From NCBI RefSeq assembly GCF_028464145.1, contig NZ_JAQPCG010000002.1:579574-643573 (forward strand): 64,000 bases of DNA. The letters are read 5' to 3'. The position numbers were made by a program, and so were the translations under genes. Numbering within the stretch: position 1 is the first letter of the stretch; every line of letters starts with the position of its first letter. This document shows positions 63,247 to 64,000 of the stretch, in pieces. This DNA comes from Maribacter sp. PR1 (lineage in GTDB: Bacteria; Bacteroidota; Bacteroidia; Flavobacteriales; Flavobacteriaceae). A model generated the notes under the pieces. The model had not been told where the DNA came from. It ran no database searches and worked only from the letters and a program-made list of their open reading frames with translations.

Positions 63247-64000
63247 ATGCAAGGAAAAAAGGACTACCAAGAAAAGCTGTTCGCGAGCTTCCAGCTCAGT
63301 GAACGCATACCGGAGGAAAATTTTTACAGGAGGCTGAAAGGTGCGCTGGACCTGGATTTTCTATATCCGCTGACCAAGGGTTATTACGGGGAGAGCGGGC
63401 AAAAGAGTATTGATCCCGTGGTGTTCTTCAAGCTTTGCCTAGTTGGATATCTCGAGAATATCATCAGCGACCGAAAACTCATCGACCATTGTTCGATGCG
63501 TTTGGACATCCTCTATTTTATCGGTTATGATATCGACGAGGAACTGCCATGGCACAGTACGATAAGCCGTACTCGGCAACTGTTCCCCGAGTCCGTTTTT
63601 GAGGAAGTGTTCACAAGGGTATTGGCCCTGTGCGTGGAAAAGGGAATGGTGAGCGGCCATACCCAGGCCATCGATTCGGCCCCCGTGAAGGCCAACGCCA
63701 GTATGGACAGTCTGGAGCTCAAGGTACCCAAAGAAGATCTGGAGGCCCATTTGCACAACGTTCGACATATCAGTGCCATGGATAAAAAAAAACTTCAATA
63801 AGAAGGTCCAGGAACAACAGGGCCCCCGAAGAACAACAAAGTATAACGGCCTCCAAGAAAGAGTTGGGCGCGATCGCCTCGCGCACCAAGAAATGGGCCA
63901 AGGACCAGGACCAACGTCCCGGTGCGGGCAACAAGGGGAGCAAGTACACCAGCAACAAGACGCACTACAGCCCTACGGACCCCGACGCACGCATCAGCGT
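63176..64000 (+). mobile_element. IS1182-type insertion sequence, left part (right end outside the window)
   Basis: The transposase at 63247 identifies the element. The left boundary is not certain; the sequence TGTTGCACAAGTTAGG from 63179 could be the terminal repeat, but the right copy is not in view. The element is richer in G+C than the host. Confidence 0.6.
63247..64000 (+). pseudogene. IS1182-family transposase, frame broken at an A9 tract, partial
   Basis: The first frame (63247-63801, 184 codons) has the IS1182 N-terminus (FYRRLKGALDLDFLYPLT, PVVFFKLCLVGYLENI, then DSAPVKANASMDS). It stops soon after the A run 63784-63792. The rest of the transposase is in the -1 frame: RRSRNNRAPEEQQSITAS, then AKDQDQRPGAGNKGSKYTS and THYSPTDPDARIS to the window edge, with no stop. 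One extra A (A10) would rejoin both parts. It may be an inactivating frameshift, a homopolymer error, or slippage on the A run. Confidence 0.82.

Overview
The window is from a Bacteroidota genome, most likely a marine Flavobacteriaceae member. Evidence: AT-rich DNA (a sampled line, 31681-31740, is 20/60 G+C), a SusC/SusD pair, many lipoproteins with a Cys after a short signal, Bacteroidota-type arginine genes (succinylornithine-type carbamoyltransferase), a bacterial mevalonate pathway, TTG/GTG starts and few strong Shine-Dalgarno sequences. No rRNA, tRNA or CRISPR array was seen.

Layout. 1-8320: a partial HD-hydrolase/Pycsar-effector-like membrane protein, a 1236-residue phosphoesterase / kinase-like / Omp85-barrel fusion, a propeller-like lipoprotein, a vanadium-haloperoxidase/PAP2 lipoprotein and a SRPBCC-GyrI-like protein. 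8385-29467: a glycan locus. A divergent region with a LacI-type operator separates susC-susD and three tandem ~1100-residue FG-GAP/ASPIC lipoproteins (minus strand) from lacI-pgmB-GH65 phosphorylase-GH13 amylase (plus strand), a maltose/alpha-glucan phosphorolysis route. susC carries an in-frame TAA at codon 59, and a strong terminator lies between susD and the FG-GAP genes. 29471-37960: GDPD, HI0933 flavoprotein, DUF1697, TspO, then mvaD, mevalonate kinase, UbiA prenyltransferase, RluB-type pseudouridine synthase and a zinc metallopeptidase. 37934-41990: a standalone paralog of the kinase-like module, an M1 aminopeptidase and a YihY membrane protein.

41987-53808 (minus) is one continuous arginine-plus-proline operon: leader peptide, GNAT acyltransferase, argG, argC, proC, argD, proA, proB, argF', SDR, argB, argE, argH. 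Its 26-codon leader ORF, not previously obvious as a gene, has six Arg codons (four consecutive) and three Pro codons. It is the best candidate here for an undescribed regulatory system: an Arg/Pro-sensing leader for an operon making exactly those two amino acids.

53873-60433: GT-C-type glycosyltransferase, cupin, AraC regulator, GH29 fucosidase and a carboxylesterase. 60519-64000 is a foreign/mobile end. A decayed DinB gene abuts a GC-rich S9 peptidase (34/60 G+C in 61141-61200), followed by a large attC-like imperfect inverted repeat and the left part of an IS1182-type element whose transposase frame is broken at an A9 tract.
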